Assembly (NCBI GenBank): GCA_021108315.1
Contig: JAIORE010000255.1
Coordinates: 1-43,199, forward strand
Reading direction: 5' to 3'
Source of the DNA: Candidatus Cloacimonadota bacterium
GTDB lineage: Bacteria > Cloacimonadota > Cloacimonadia > Cloacimonadales > TCS61
Length of the DNA stretch: 43,199 nucleotides
Shown in pieces: positions 34,745 through 43,199 of the stretch (position 1 is its first letter; each line of letters opens with the position of its first letter). The notes below the pieces were generated by a model. It was not told the DNA's origin, made no database searches, and saw only the letters and a list, made by a program, of their open reading frames with translations. The translations under genes and the position numbers were made by a program.

Positions 34745-34843
34745 TTATTTTTTCTCCGTATTTTTCTTTGTTTGTGGTCTGCTTTTTCCATAAGACCCAC
34801 GAAAAATTTTACCTTTTTTGGTTTTCTTATCACCTCTGCCCAT
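34745..34843 (-). CDS. 30S ribosomal protein THX
   Basis: This is a 32-residue, strongly basic peptide that matches the THX (Thx/bTHX) ribosomal protein. It starts with MGRGDKKTKKGKIFRGSYGK, then SRPQTKKNTEKK, and the family signature 'MGKGDKKTKRGKI..GSYG..RP' is nearly complete. In Thermus the protein sits in the head of the 30S subunit and stabilises it. GGAGG is located four bases ahead of the ATG, and a strong terminator follows, so it appears to be its own short transcription unit. It is easily missed by gene finders because of its size. The motif match, ribosome site and terminator together make the call firm. Confidence 0.93.
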   Translation of the reverse strand: MGRGDKKTKKGKIFRGSYGKSRPQTKKNTEKK

Positions 34844-35011
34844 AATTCCTCCAAGTAATTTTATTATTCTTGTGGAAACTCTTGTTACCTACTTTTCTTG
34901 TCAATGATAAATTTTTCAAATAATTAAAATCGTTTTTTAAGACTTATGAATTATTAGATTTAGGAATAAAAAACTTGTCAGTAAAATTACAAATAAAATT
35001 TTAGCTTTGTT

Positions 35012-35088
35012 CGGGATGTGGCGCAGTCCGGTAGCGCGTTCGTCTGGGGGGCGAAAGGCCGTTGGTTCAAGTCCAATCATCCCGACCA
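35012..35088 (+). tRNA. tRNA-Pro (anticodon GGG)
   Basis: This is a 77-base cloverleaf with encoded CCA end (35086-35088). The acceptor stem CGGGATG pairs with CATCCCG. The D-arm is GCGC...GCGC. The anticodon stem TTCGT/GCGAA holds the loop CTGGGGG with anticodon GGG at 35046-35048. The T-arm is GTTGG/CCAAT around TTCAAGT. A T-run follows directly and may end transcription. Confidence 0.96.
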
Positions 35089-35223
35089 TTTTTTAAAAAT
35101 CTCGAGTCGAGTTTTGTAATTACAATTAACTATAAATTTATAATAGATATTTTATATTTTTGAAAGAGTTTTATTATGCAACATAATACACAAAACCCGA
35201 CTCGGGATTTACAGGAAACCTTT

Positions 35224-35883
35224 ATGAATAACATTGATAAAATTTATCTCGAATTAGAAAAACAATTTAAAAAATTTAAAACTCCCGTTGTTGACCTTAT
35301 AGAAATTCAAACAAAAGATCCGTTTAAAGTTCTAATTACAACCATCTTAAGTGCAAGAACAAAGGATGAAACCACTGCAAAAGTTGTTGAAAAGTTGTTT
35401 AAACATATAAAAAATGCTGATGACCTTTCCAAGTATTCAATTGAAGAGATTGAAAGAATGATCTATCCAGCTGGGTTTTATAGAAATAAAGCAAAAAGTT
35501 TGAAAAAATTACCGAAAGTTCTTAATGATGAATTTCAAGGAAAAATACCTGAAGAGATTGATGATTTAATCAAACTTCCGGGTGTTGGACGTAAAACAGC
35601 TAACTTAGTTAGAGCTGTAGCTTTTAAAAAGCCGGCAATTTGTGTGGATGTCCATGTTCATCGAATTTGCAATAGACTTGGTTATGTGAAAGCAAAAAAT
35701 CCTTTGGAAACTGAATTTGCTTTGAGAAAAAAACTTCCTTTAGAATATTGGCTCAATATTAATTCTTATTTAGTTGCATTTGGGCAAAACCATTGTAAAC
35801 CCATAAACCCGAAATGCAATACTTGTTCAATTTATAATGAATGTAAAAAAATAAACGTCAAAACAAAATTTTACAAAGAATAA
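35224..35883 (+). CDS. nth: Endonuclease III
   Basis: This is a 219-residue base-excision-repair glycosylase/AP lyase for oxidised pyrimidines. The helix-hairpin-helix LPGVGRKTAN contains the catalytic Lys, and VDVHVHR holds the catalytic Asp. The C-terminal four-Cys cluster C-x6-C-x2-C-x5-C (CKPINPKCNTCSIYNEC) binds a 4Fe-4S cluster. The frame extends to an ATG at 35176, but the extra 16 residues are not Nth-like. AGGAAA sits about five bases before the ATG at 35224, and the shorter form matches the usual length (E. coli 211). It runs almost directly into the DUF523 gene (two-base gap), so they should be co-transcribed. Confidence 0.95.
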   Translation: MNNIDKIYLELEKQFKKFKTPVVDLIEIQTKDPFKVLITTILSARTKDETTAKVVEKLFKHIKNADDLSKYSIEEIERMIYPAGFYRNKAKSLKKLPKVLNDEFQGKIPEEIDDLIKLPGVGRKTANLVRAVAFKKPAICVDVHVHRICNRLGYVKAKNPLETEFALRKKLPLEYWLNINSYLVAFGQNHCKPINPKCNTCSIYNECKKINVKTKFYKE

Positions 35884-35885
35884 AT

Positions 35886-36302
35886 ATGATAATTGTAAGT
35901 GCGTGCCTTGCTGGAATTTATTGTAGATGGGATGGCGGTTCAAATCCTTGTAAACAAGTAATTGAGATGGTGGAAAAAGGAATTGCCATACCTGTTTGTC
36001 CTGAGCAACTCGGAGGACTTTCAACTCCCAGAATTCCTTGCGAACAGATTGGAAATAGAGTTTTTTCCCAAGAAGGAATTGATGTGACCCATAATTTTGA
36101 AAAAGGTGCTAATGAAGCTCTTAGAATTGCACAAATGATTAAGTGCAACAAAGCAATTCTTAAAGCAAATTCCCCTTCTTGTGGTTCAGGAATGATCTAT
36201 GATGGAACTTTTTCCGGAAAATTAATTCCAGGTGATGGTATTTTTGTAAAACTACTAAAAAAATACAATATTTTTGTATTATCAGAAAATGATATTATTT
36301 GA
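35886..36302 (+). CDS. DUF523 family protein
   Basis: This is a 138-residue protein of the DUF523 (YbbK-like) family, whose biochemical role is not established. Conserved blocks are VSACLAGIYCRWDGGSN (about 4-20), IPVCPEQLGGLSTPRIPCE (about 35-53), and LKANSPSCGSGMIYDGTFSG (about 92-111), followed by PGDGIF. Several conserved Cys residues suggest a metal or iron-sulfur site. It follows nth after two bases and is probably in the same transcript; the overlap of two Cys-rich proteins may be a coincidence. Length is normal for the short form of the family, which lacks the C-terminal DUF1722 domain seen in some relatives. Confidence 0.93.
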   Translation: MIIVSACLAGIYCRWDGGSNPCKQVIEMVEKGIAIPVCPEQLGGLSTPRIPCEQIGNRVFSQEGIDVTHNFEKGANEALRIAQMIKCNKAILKANSPSCGSGMIYDGTFSGKLIPGDGIFVKLLKKYNIFVLSENDII

Positions 36303-36691
36303 ATTAAAGGGATGACAAACCCAGGAAAATTTTGCAACGAACAAAACTAACAAAACTAACAAAAAAATAATCGCAGCAGACTAAGCGATAAATCCTCTAA
36401 TTAATAATAAGATATGTCAAAATTGACTAACACATCTAAATCTATCAGCTGACATCCATCAACTATTAAATTATCGTTATATTCCTTAAAAAAATTGACA
36501 TCTCGGTAGCTCTTGAAGAAAGTATGATTTTAGATTTATATTTAGTATTTAATTTCTAATATTCTTGTTTTTTGGGTAAAAAATTCTAAAAATACTTGTA
36601 TGAATTTTGAATATTTCTTAAATTTGGAATTTATTTGTATTTTGTTTTTTGAGATTTGTATTTTTTAGTTTATCCGGATTAGGGAGATGAA
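36303..36691. other. Spacer and leader before the giant kinase gene
   Basis: No gene is seen. The left part holds a dispersed-repeat fragment (AACGAACAAAACTAACAAAA near 36337). The right 150 bases are extremely AT-rich and probably contain the promoter of the giant kinase gene. I could not fix a promoter by eye. Confidence 0.45.
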
Positions 36692-39600
36692 ATGATTATT
36701 GCTTCACGTTATGATGTTATAAAAGAATTAGGTCACGGGTTTTGGGCAAACATTTTTCATGTAAAAGATATTCGTACAAAAAAAAACTATGCACTAAAAT
36801 TATTTCAAAAACTTAATCCTGATGAGCTTTATGAAAAGTTTTCTCCGGAGAAAATGCATCATATCACAAAAATTATTCACAAAAATCTTATTCATATAAA
36901 AGATTTCGGTTCGTATCAAAATCATATTTATTATTTAAGTGAATATTATAACGGATCTACTTTGGCAAATTTTCGCTATACTAAAGCAACTCAAGAACTA
37001 TTGTTTGATATTATTGTTCAGGTTTGTTATGCTTTGAATGCTTTACATAGTCAAAAAGTCATTCATGAAAACCTGAAACCAGCTAATATTATTTTTCGGA
37101 TTAAAAAAAATAAACCTGAAGTAAAAGTTACGGATTATGGATTTCTCAAGCTCGATACAAATTTTCAAAATGATAACAATGAACAAATTCTTCCTTATAC
37201 TGCCCCTGAAATCTATCGGAACATAGGTGCTATTCCTCAAAGTGATTTTTACTCACTTGGCGTTATTTTATACAAGATTACTACCGGAATTTTACCTTAT
37301 ACTTCCCAAATGCTATCAAATATGATTTCCGGTGAAAAAAAAGTTTTAACACCTAAATTGCCCAAAGAATTAAATCCAAATGTTTCTCCCAGTTTAGAAA
37401 ATTTTATTTTGAAATTGATGGAAATAAACCCAAGTGATCGCTTTCAAAATATAGAAGCTATAATCAAACATATAAATGGAATTCAATTAAAACATTACCA
37501 TTTTTTATCACGCTGGTCTATAGAAAATAACATTATATTTAGTGATTATTTAGTTCGGGAGAATTATTCACATCAACTTTTCGATTTTATGCCAATTATT
37601 GAAACCGGAAATGGAAAAACGGTCTCAATTATTGCCGGTAAGGGATTAGGAAAAAACAATTGTCTCACTCTATTCCGATATCATATTCTCGGTGATAAAT
37701 ACAATATTTTTGATTATCAATGCACTTCCGAGCATCGAGATCCATTTTTCGCACTAATCAAAGAATTTCAAAATCTTGTTAAAAATGATGAAAAATTACT
37801 TTCGGATCTTCAGAAAATTTCTGGGAAATTAGAAAAATTTCTCTATCAATCTGAAGAAGTAGCAGATCAAATAAAAGAAAACGATGAAGAATTATCTTTA
37901 GATTTTACATCTACTTCAAATTTTATTTTTCACCTATCAGATCAGAAACCATTGATCTTTATTTTACGAGCAGCAGAATATTTAACCTTAGATACAATCA
38001 AATTCATTAATTTCATTTCCAAAGAAGTAACCAAAAGAAAAATAATGATCATTTTGAGTTCAAACAATCCTGTAGTATTAGAAAAAATAATTCATCCCGT
38101 TAGAATTAAAATTGAATCACTTAATTTTGAAAAAACTAAAGAATATGCAACGAAACTTTTATGCCAAACTCCTCCTGATGGATTTCTACAGAAACTCTGG
38201 AAAAGATCTTATGGGAATCCATTGTTTTTGGAGATGATCCTAATTGATCTGATTAAAAAAAAGAAAATATATGATATAAAAACCAAGAACTTGGATTTTA
38301 ATTACAATCTGGATAATTATATCTTTCCTCCAACAATTCAAAAATTCATTATTGAGCAAATGAAGCATATCACTAAGAAAAATTATAAATTGATCAGAAT
38401 GCTTGCTTCCATAAAAACTCCCATTTCAAAAAAGTTGATTCACAGTGTTATAAAAATTTCAGATAAAGAACTTTTTTTTATGCTCAAAGAAGGATTTGAT
38501 AACGAACTTTTAACCAAAAGAGGAAAGTATTATTATTTTACTTATCAGGAAGCCCAAGAACAATTTATCAAAGAAACTACTACAGAAGAGATCGAAGAAG
38601 TTTCACGAAAGATAAAAGATTTTTTCTGCGACAAAACTTTTACAGGTGTTGATATCTTAAAAAAAGTGATCGAACATATTGTTTTGCTTAAAGATTATGA
38701 CTCTATAAGAGAATTTAAAATGAAATTAGTTAAACTATATTCTGATCTCGGTAAATTTGAAAATTCATTTCAGGTGCTTTGCGAAGTTATCATGTTGTAT
38801 TTTGAAAAAAAAGTGCAAATTTCTGAAAAAGACTTAAGACAGGATTTGCAACTTCTTTTATATTATTCATATTGGATTAACACTAACTCAATTCCGGTAA
38901 CATTTAAAAAAAATGTAATGAAATTGCCTGAAATTTCTGAAAAATATCTATTGATAGGCACTTTTTACATGATTATAGAAAAAATTGATTTAGCAAGAAA
39001 AAAATTTGAACAAGCTTATGAATTAGCTTTTTCAGGAAAACAAAGAGCAGAAATACTCATCTATTTAGGGAGAATTTATTATACAAATAAAAACATCAAA
39101 AAATTGGAATCTTGTGTAAAAGAACTAAAACAATATAGACTAAGTGATGAATTGGAAGTGGTAAAAACTGAGATAATAGCTCTTTATCTCAATTTAAAAG
39201 ATGAAGCTCCTGAAGCTATTGCGGTTATTGAAACCTTTCTACCAACTATTCGCTCTCAAAATCACGCAGGCTTTTTTATCAAAATGGGAAGTTTGTATAA
39301 TGTTTTAGGATTCTTGTATCACAGGCAACGTTCTTTACCAGAAGCAGAAAAATATTTTCATACAGCTCGGAAATTATGGGAAAAAGTAAATTTCAAAAGA
39401 AAATTGGTTACATCTTATAATAATATTGGTGATTTATCTCTAATTCAAGGTTATGCAAATAAAGCCTTAGAAAGTTTTCGAGTTGCTATCAAAATTTGTG
39501 CTCAGATAGATTGTTTAACAGGAAGTGCATTAACTCTTTTAAATCATGCTCAAGCTTATATTAAACTCGGTGAATTTGATACGGCAAATATGTTTTTGGA

Positions 39601-42145
39601 ACAAGCCCAAAAAAAGTCCGAAAAGATTTCTTCTAAACCTTTTATGGATTCAATAATAGATAACATTGCAATCTGTAAAATTAGAATAATTAATTTTGCC
39701 TATTACATCAATTTCATTGAAAATACTGTTCCTGATTTAATCCGTGAAAAAGTATATAAAATTACTCCACTTACAAAAACATATTTTTATTTCTTATACA
39801 ACCTTGGGGATTATCAAAAAATTGAAAAAATTTTAAAAATTTCAGAGTCTGTTTTCTTTGATGATCATGAATACGAATTTTATTATCAAATGCTTGGTTT
39901 TTTACACTTTCAGAAAAAAGATTTTGAAAATTCTCTTAAATTTATTGAAATAGCATTTGAATATTCAAAAGAAAACAGCAGTATTTATGCTCAATCTATA
40001 AATTGTATTAGGTTTATCGAATCATATCTGGGTTTGAAAAAGATCGAAAAAGCTAAAGAAATGTATAAAAAAGCTGAAAAGATCAATTCAAATTATAATT
40101 TCAAATATTGGAAAATCGTTTTGGAAATACGTCGAATTCAAATTGATATTCTAGATCCAAAAATCAATTTACGTATTGTAATAAGAAGTTTACTAACAAT
40201 TTTAAAAGTAGTACAAACAGAACGTCTTTTTATTCTTGAAATTGAAATAATTGGATTTCTAATACAAATTTATGCTTCTCTCCATAGGAAACGTAAAGCA
40301 CAAGAATATTTTTCTATCTATAAAGAAAAAATTGATTTTGCAACTGAAGGCTTGAATGGTCATGATCGTCAAATTTTTTATAATAAAACCAGTTATCTAT
40401 CCAATGATTTTTATGATCTCAAAACAATTAGCATAACGTCTCGAGAAAATATTGAAATTGATAAGTGGCAGGAAGAACTTTATAACATCATCAAAGTAAA
40501 AGATAATAACAGAATAAAATTTTTTATGGAAAAAGCCATTAATAAACTTTTTTCACCTGATTTTTTTTGTATCATTTTTACAACAGAATTAAGAGAAAAG
40601 GAAAATCCATTTATAAAATATAATTATGATTATGACGAATTTTATTCAAAAAGTATCCAAAAAAATATAAAATTATGTTTAGAACGAAATAAGGTTATGT
40701 CTAGAAAAATTAACAGCAAACATGTAATATTTGTTCCGTTAAAAATTCAAGCAATCAATGTAGGATTTTTAATCTTAGGCGATGATGGTGAACTAAGCTT
40801 TACTCGCTCAGAAATTTCTATTGTGAAGATATTAAGATTTCATCTAACATCTATTTTGATCAGAATAAAAGAGTTTCAAAAATTGAATACTGAAAAAGAG
40901 ATGATGACTAAGCTTATTGGAATTAGTCAAAAATTCTTCACAGCTTGGGGACTTGATAAATTAGAACAGGAGATAGTATTATTTACTATGGAATTTATTG
41001 GAGCAAGTCGTGGATTTCTCATAAAAAAAGATGAATATCAAGGATACCTATACAAAGTAGCACTTGATGAAACAAAAAATTCAGTTATAAATTATGCCCA
41101 TGTTAGTAAAAATATTCTCAATGAAATTCAAAAAACTCGTGAACCAGTATTTATTCGTAATGCAAAAAGTGCTGACCTTTTTTCCGGATTCAAGGGTTAT
41201 GATTTCTCAACTCTATCAATTTACAGTGTGCCAATTATTATTGATAATAAGGTTTATGGTTGTCTATATTTTGATAATTACCAATTCAATGAACAAAAAT
41301 TACAAATCAATAAAAAGTTTATGTCTTTATTGATGATCCAAATCTCTTTAGCTATCAAAAATACTATGCAGTATGAAAATATTAGAGCAAAATCTGTAGA
41401 ATTAAGTACATTAAACAATCTTAAAAATGATTTCACTCTCATCGTATCACATGAATTAAATACTCCTCTACAGAAACTAAAATCATCTGTTCGTAATCTA
41501 AAAAGCATTAGTTTACATTCTAAAGATAAAAAAATAGTAGATAACATAAGTACTGGTATTGAGAAATTAGGTTCTTCAATTACCGATATTGTAAATTATA
41601 ATTTTTACAAAACTTCCAAGAATTTATTGAAAAGTGAAACAAGTATTGAGGAAGTTATTCAAGAAGTATTCGATCACATTAAAAATATTTCAAGCCAACG
41701 ATCTTTGAAATTCAAAATGGATTTAACTCCAAATTTAGGGAAAGTAATGTTAAATCGGGTTGCATTCAAAATACTCTTGGAAAAAATTCTCCTAAATGCC
41801 GTCAGATTTACCAAAAACGAAGAAGAGATCACGCTCGGTGCAAGATTTTCTGTCTTTAGTCAAGAGGAGATAAATAACAAAGAATCTTTAGTGATTTTTG
41901 TTCAGGATAAAGGTATGGGAATTCCCGAACATCAGTTAGAAAAAATATTCCAACCGTTTTTTGAACTGGGAGATATTTACGCTCACAGTTCTGGATTAGT
42001 AGAATACAGATCAAGTGGCTTAGGCATGGGACTCCCTATTGCCAAATTAATAGTTGACCTTCATCATGGGAAAATATGGATTGATAGCGAAGAAGATAAA
42101 GGAACAACCGTTCACATATCATTACCCAAAAACGAGATTTTATAA
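36692..42145 (+). CDS. Pseudo-kinase / degenerate ATPase / TPR / GAF / histidine kinase giant
   Basis: This is an 1817-residue cytoplasmic signalling protein. Residues 1-270 have a Ser/Thr kinase fold: ELGHGFWANIF glycine loop, K36 in YALKLF, and D148 in TDYG. The catalytic loop is HENLKPAN (125-132), so Asn replaces the catalytic Asp. Residues 285-540 resemble the AAA/STAND ATPase of this family, but the P-loop is GKGLGKNN (316-323) without Ser/Thr, and Walker B reads ILRAAEYL without its Asp. Then come TPR-like helices (about 690-1190) and two GAF domains (about 1255-1385 and 1407-1560). The histidine kinase has H1587 in SHELNTPL, N1702, QDKGMGIP and SGLGMGLP. GGGAG precedes the ATG. It overlaps the next gene by one base. 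The histidine kinase is probably the active part, gated by the dead modules. Confidence 0.9.
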   Translation: MIIASRYDVIKELGHGFWANIFHVKDIRTKKNYALKLFQKLNPDELYEKFSPEKMHHITKIIHKNLIHIKDFGSYQNHIYYLSEYYNGSTLANFRYTKATQELLFDIIVQVCYALNALHSQKVIHENLKPANIIFRIKKNKPEVKVTDYGFLKLDTNFQNDNNEQILPYTAPEIYRNIGAIPQSDFYSLGVILYKITTGILPYTSQMLSNMISGEKKVLTPKLPKELNPNVSPSLENFILKLMEINPSDRFQNIEAIIKHINGIQLKHYHFLSRWSIENNIIFSDYLVRENYSHQLFDFMPIIETGNGKTVSIIAGKGLGKNNCLTLFRYHILGDKYNIFDYQCTSEHRDPFFALIKEFQNLVKNDEKLLSDLQKISGKLEKFLYQSEEVADQIKENDEELSLDFTSTSNFIFHLSDQKPLIFILRAAEYLTLDTIKFINFISKEVTKRKIMIILSSNNPVVLEKIIHPVRIKIESLNFEKTKEYATKLLCQTPPDGFLQKLWKRSYGNPLFLEMILIDLIKKKKIYDIKTKNLDFNYNLDNYIFPPTIQKFIIEQMKHITKKNYKLIRMLASIKTPISKKLIHSVIKISDKELFFMLKEGFDNELLTKRGKYYYFTYQEAQEQFIKETTTEEIEEVSRKIKDFFCDKTFTGVDILKKVIEHIVLLKDYDSIREFKMKLVKLYSDLGKFENSFQVLCEVIMLYFEKKVQISEKDLRQDLQLLLYYSYWINTNSIPVTFKKNVMKLPEISEKYLLIGTFYMIIEKIDLARKKFEQAYELAFSGKQRAEILIYLGRIYYTNKNIKKLESCVKELKQYRLSDELEVVKTEIIALYLNLKDEAPEAIAVIETFLPTIRSQNHAGFFIKMGSLYNVLGFLYHRQRSLPEAEKYFHTARKLWEKVNFKRKLVTSYNNIGDLSLIQGYANKALESFRVAIKICAQIDCLTGSALTLLNHAQAYIKLGEFDTANMFLEQAQKKSEKISSKPFMDSIIDNIAICKIRIINFAYYINFIENTVPDLIREKVYKITPLTKTYFYFLYNLGDYQKIEKILKISESVFFDDHEYEFYYQMLGFLHFQKKDFENSLKFIEIAFEYSKENSSIYAQSINCIRFIESYLGLKKIEKAKEMYKKAEKINSNYNFKYWKIVLEIRRIQIDILDPKINLRIVIRSLLTILKVVQTERLFILEIEIIGFLIQIYASLHRKRKAQEYFSIYKEKIDFATEGLNGHDRQIFYNKTSYLSNDFYDLKTISITSRENIEIDKWQEELYNIIKVKDNNRIKFFMEKAINKLFSPDFFCIIFTTELREKENPFIKYNYDYDEFYSKSIQKNIKLCLERNKVMSRKINSKHVIFVPLKIQAINVGFLILGDDGELSFTRSEISIVKILRFHLTSILIRIKEFQKLNTEKEMMTKLIGISQKFFTAWGLDKLEQEIVLFTMEFIGASRGFLIKKDEYQGYLYKVALDETKNSVINYAHVSKNILNEIQKTREPVFIRNAKSADLFSGFKGYDFSTLSIYSVPIIIDNKVYGCLYFDNYQFNEQKLQINKKFMSLLMIQISLAIKNTMQYENIRAKSVELSTLNNLKNDFTLIVSHELNTPLQKLKSSVRNLKSISLHSKDKKIVDNISTGIEKLGSSITDIVNYNFYKTSKNLLKSETSIEEVIQEVFDHIKNISSQRSLKFKMDLTPNLGKVMLNRVAFKILLEKILLNAVRFTKNEEEITLGARFSVFSQEEINNKESLVIFVQDKGMGIPEHQLEKIFQPFFELGDIYAHSSGLVEYRSSGLGMGLPIAKLIVDLHHGKIWIDSEEDKGTTVHISLPKNEIL

Positions 42146-43014
42146 TGAATTTGCTACGAAACAATTTTTCAGAGAATATTTCATTTAACAAAATTGATTT
42201 TGGAAATATTTTATTCGAAAAGAAAAATTTATCTGTAGTATTTTCTACTGATTTTGTTGAGAATTATGAATTATTTTCCTATATTGCTTTTTGGGAAGTA
42301 GCTTTTGAGAATTTTGAATTATATTTTCCAAAGGATTTATTTAATTTTTTTCAGAACTTAGCTTTCTCAAATAATATAAAAAACTTTTTGTATGATGAAT
42401 TTGATACTCGTAAAGATACAATTTTGTTAATTTTCAATGATGAATTCTTAAAAAACAAAAAACTAAAACATTTTGAGAATTCTATTCTTATTGATAAAAA
42501 TTCTCTCTGTAATTTGCAGTTTGTTCCCAATAGTAAAACAAATCTGGATTTGATTTATAAATTTTCAGATTTTATGTCATTACCTTTCAGTAAAAGCAAA
42601 TTGTCTATGAAGCAAATTGAGGATAGATCAAAATTCTTTGAAAATGATAATAAAAATGTTGTGCTTGATATTGGAAAAAGTAAGCATATCAAATATATTG
42701 AAAGCTTGATCAAAATACTGAAACAACATTTTTCAGCAAATTTCTATTTAACTGATTCATTTTATGAGGGAAACGCTTTTATTAATGTGAAAAATATTCA
42801 GAATAATGAAATTTTTGAACTATATATTTTAGCAAAAAATGCTGATTTTTTTCTTTCTGATAACGAAGAAATTTTTAATATCTTTGATGATTTTGATATA
42901 GATCAGATATTTTTAGGAAAATCCAATACTTTTGAAAATGTGAAATGTGTTCATCCTAAAAATATTTTTGAAATTAGAAGTGTTTTGGAAGAAATGATGG
43001 AAAATGGTGAATAA
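42145..43014 (+). CDS. Unknown protein coupled to the giant kinase, possibly GT9-like fold
   Basis: This is a 289-residue protein without signal peptide or membrane helix, rich in Phe, Asn and Lys. The two halves look like two Rossmann-type lobes. In the second half, NVVLDIGKSKHIKYIESLIK (about 172-191), then FELYILAKNADFFLSDNEE (about 228-246), and IDQIFLGKSNT (about 255-265) follow the pattern of GT9 (heptosyltransferase-like) C-terminal lobes. The usual donor-binding DSG.xH motif is replaced by SDNEE, so a sugar transfer activity is doubtful. Its ATG overlaps the kinase stop (TAATG), a strong sign of translational coupling and joint function. I do not recognise a closer family; the fold call is weak. 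Confidence 0.55.
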   Translation: MNLLRNNFSENISFNKIDFGNILFEKKNLSVVFSTDFVENYELFSYIAFWEVAFENFELYFPKDLFNFFQNLAFSNNIKNFLYDEFDTRKDTILLIFNDEFLKNKKLKHFENSILIDKNSLCNLQFVPNSKTNLDLIYKFSDFMSLPFSKSKLSMKQIEDRSKFFENDNKNVVLDIGKSKHIKYIESLIKILKQHFSANFYLTDSFYEGNAFINVKNIQNNEIFELYILAKNADFFLSDNEEIFNIFDDFDIDQIFLGKSNTFENVKCVHPKNIFEIRSVLEEMMENGE

Positions 43015-43199
43015 TCCCGAAAGCATTCGGGATGAATAATGAAGAGAAAAAAAGAAACATCTTTGAACTTTATCTTATCTTTTTATCTGTGTACTCTGTG
43101 GTGAAATTCTTTTGTTTGTTTTGTTATAGATGTTCGCAGATGAATTGATACTTGTAAATTTTCATTTTAATACTATTTTATTATAAATATAGATTTAAA
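43015..43199. other. Right edge: hairpin and dispersed-repeat fragment
   Basis: ATCCCGA and TCGGGAT form a stem right at the last stop codon (43014-43033), with loop AAGCAT and no T-run, resembling a small spacer repeat. Around 43085-43130 are CTGTGTACTCTGTGGTG and TTTTGTTTGTTTTGTTA, fragments of the dispersed repeat seen at 5121 and 23083. No gene is visible. Confidence 0.55.

Noticed and set aside
35002..35009. TAGCTTTG just before tRNA-Pro, resembling the Bacteroidota -7 promoter box TAnnTTTG
   Set aside because: It ends two bases before the mature tRNA, so transcription would start inside it, and the spacing to the upstream TTG is too long.

Overview
The window is a very AT-rich stretch of bacterial chromosome. 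It carries about 27 protein genes, one tRNA, and many small palindromic repeats in the spacers. The gene content fits the Fibrobacterota-Chlorobiota-Bacteroidota (FCB) neighbourhood. The pointers are a tiny THX-type 30S protein, a ybaB-recR pair followed by an Ig-like lipoprotein with the CxxxxxPTGGPKD start seen in that group, a giant kinase/ATPase/histidine-kinase protein, and spacers filled with 'cgcaaagacgc' and REP-like repeats. A Cloacimonadota-like or related uncultured lineage is my best guess. This is an inference and not proven here.

Layout. Bases 1-7447 hold minus-strand genes: a ferritin-like protein, a YjbQ-family protein, an EamA transporter, a membrane-anchored unknown, a CDF metal transporter, an alkaline-phosphatase-superfamily enzyme, and a two-gene ABC-2 exporter. 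A probable frameshifted relic of a small secreted protein follows. Bases 7745-11484 hold rsmI and the compact ybaB-recR-lipoprotein operon, separated by two REP-type elements. Bases 11485-12502 are a gene-free repeat zone.

Bases 12503-22349 are a signalling island. It has a three-gene sensory operon (a membrane PAS/GAF histidine kinase, a REC-PAS-GAF histidine kinase and a REC-PAS-PAS regulator), a divergent ECF-like sigma factor with an extra C-terminal domain, a small secreted protein, and a lone receiver protein. None of the receivers has a visible DNA-binding output, so the cluster looks like a phosphorelay feeding other proteins. Bases 22350-23289 hold a long structured hairpin and a MITE-like element.

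Bases 23290-28122 encode a 1610-residue fusion of a DnaQ-type exonuclease, a RecQ helicase and a UvrD-type helicase. The gene is bracketed by inverted copies of a dispersed repeat. Downstream are a GHL10-like hydrolase, a protein with a catalytically degraded cyclase domain plus PEGA repeats, a RelA/SpoT enzyme, the THX gene, tRNA-Pro(GGG), nth and a DUF523 gene. The right end holds an 1817-residue protein. Its kinase and ATPase modules have lost key residues while its histidine kinase looks intact. It overlaps by one base with a gene for a possible degenerate GT9-like protein.

No CRISPR array, phage module, rRNA or complete insertion sequence was seen. The most distinctive items are the RecQ-UvrD-exonuclease fusion in its inverted-repeat frame, the pseudo-kinase/histidine-kinase giant with its coupled partner, and the set of repeat elements.
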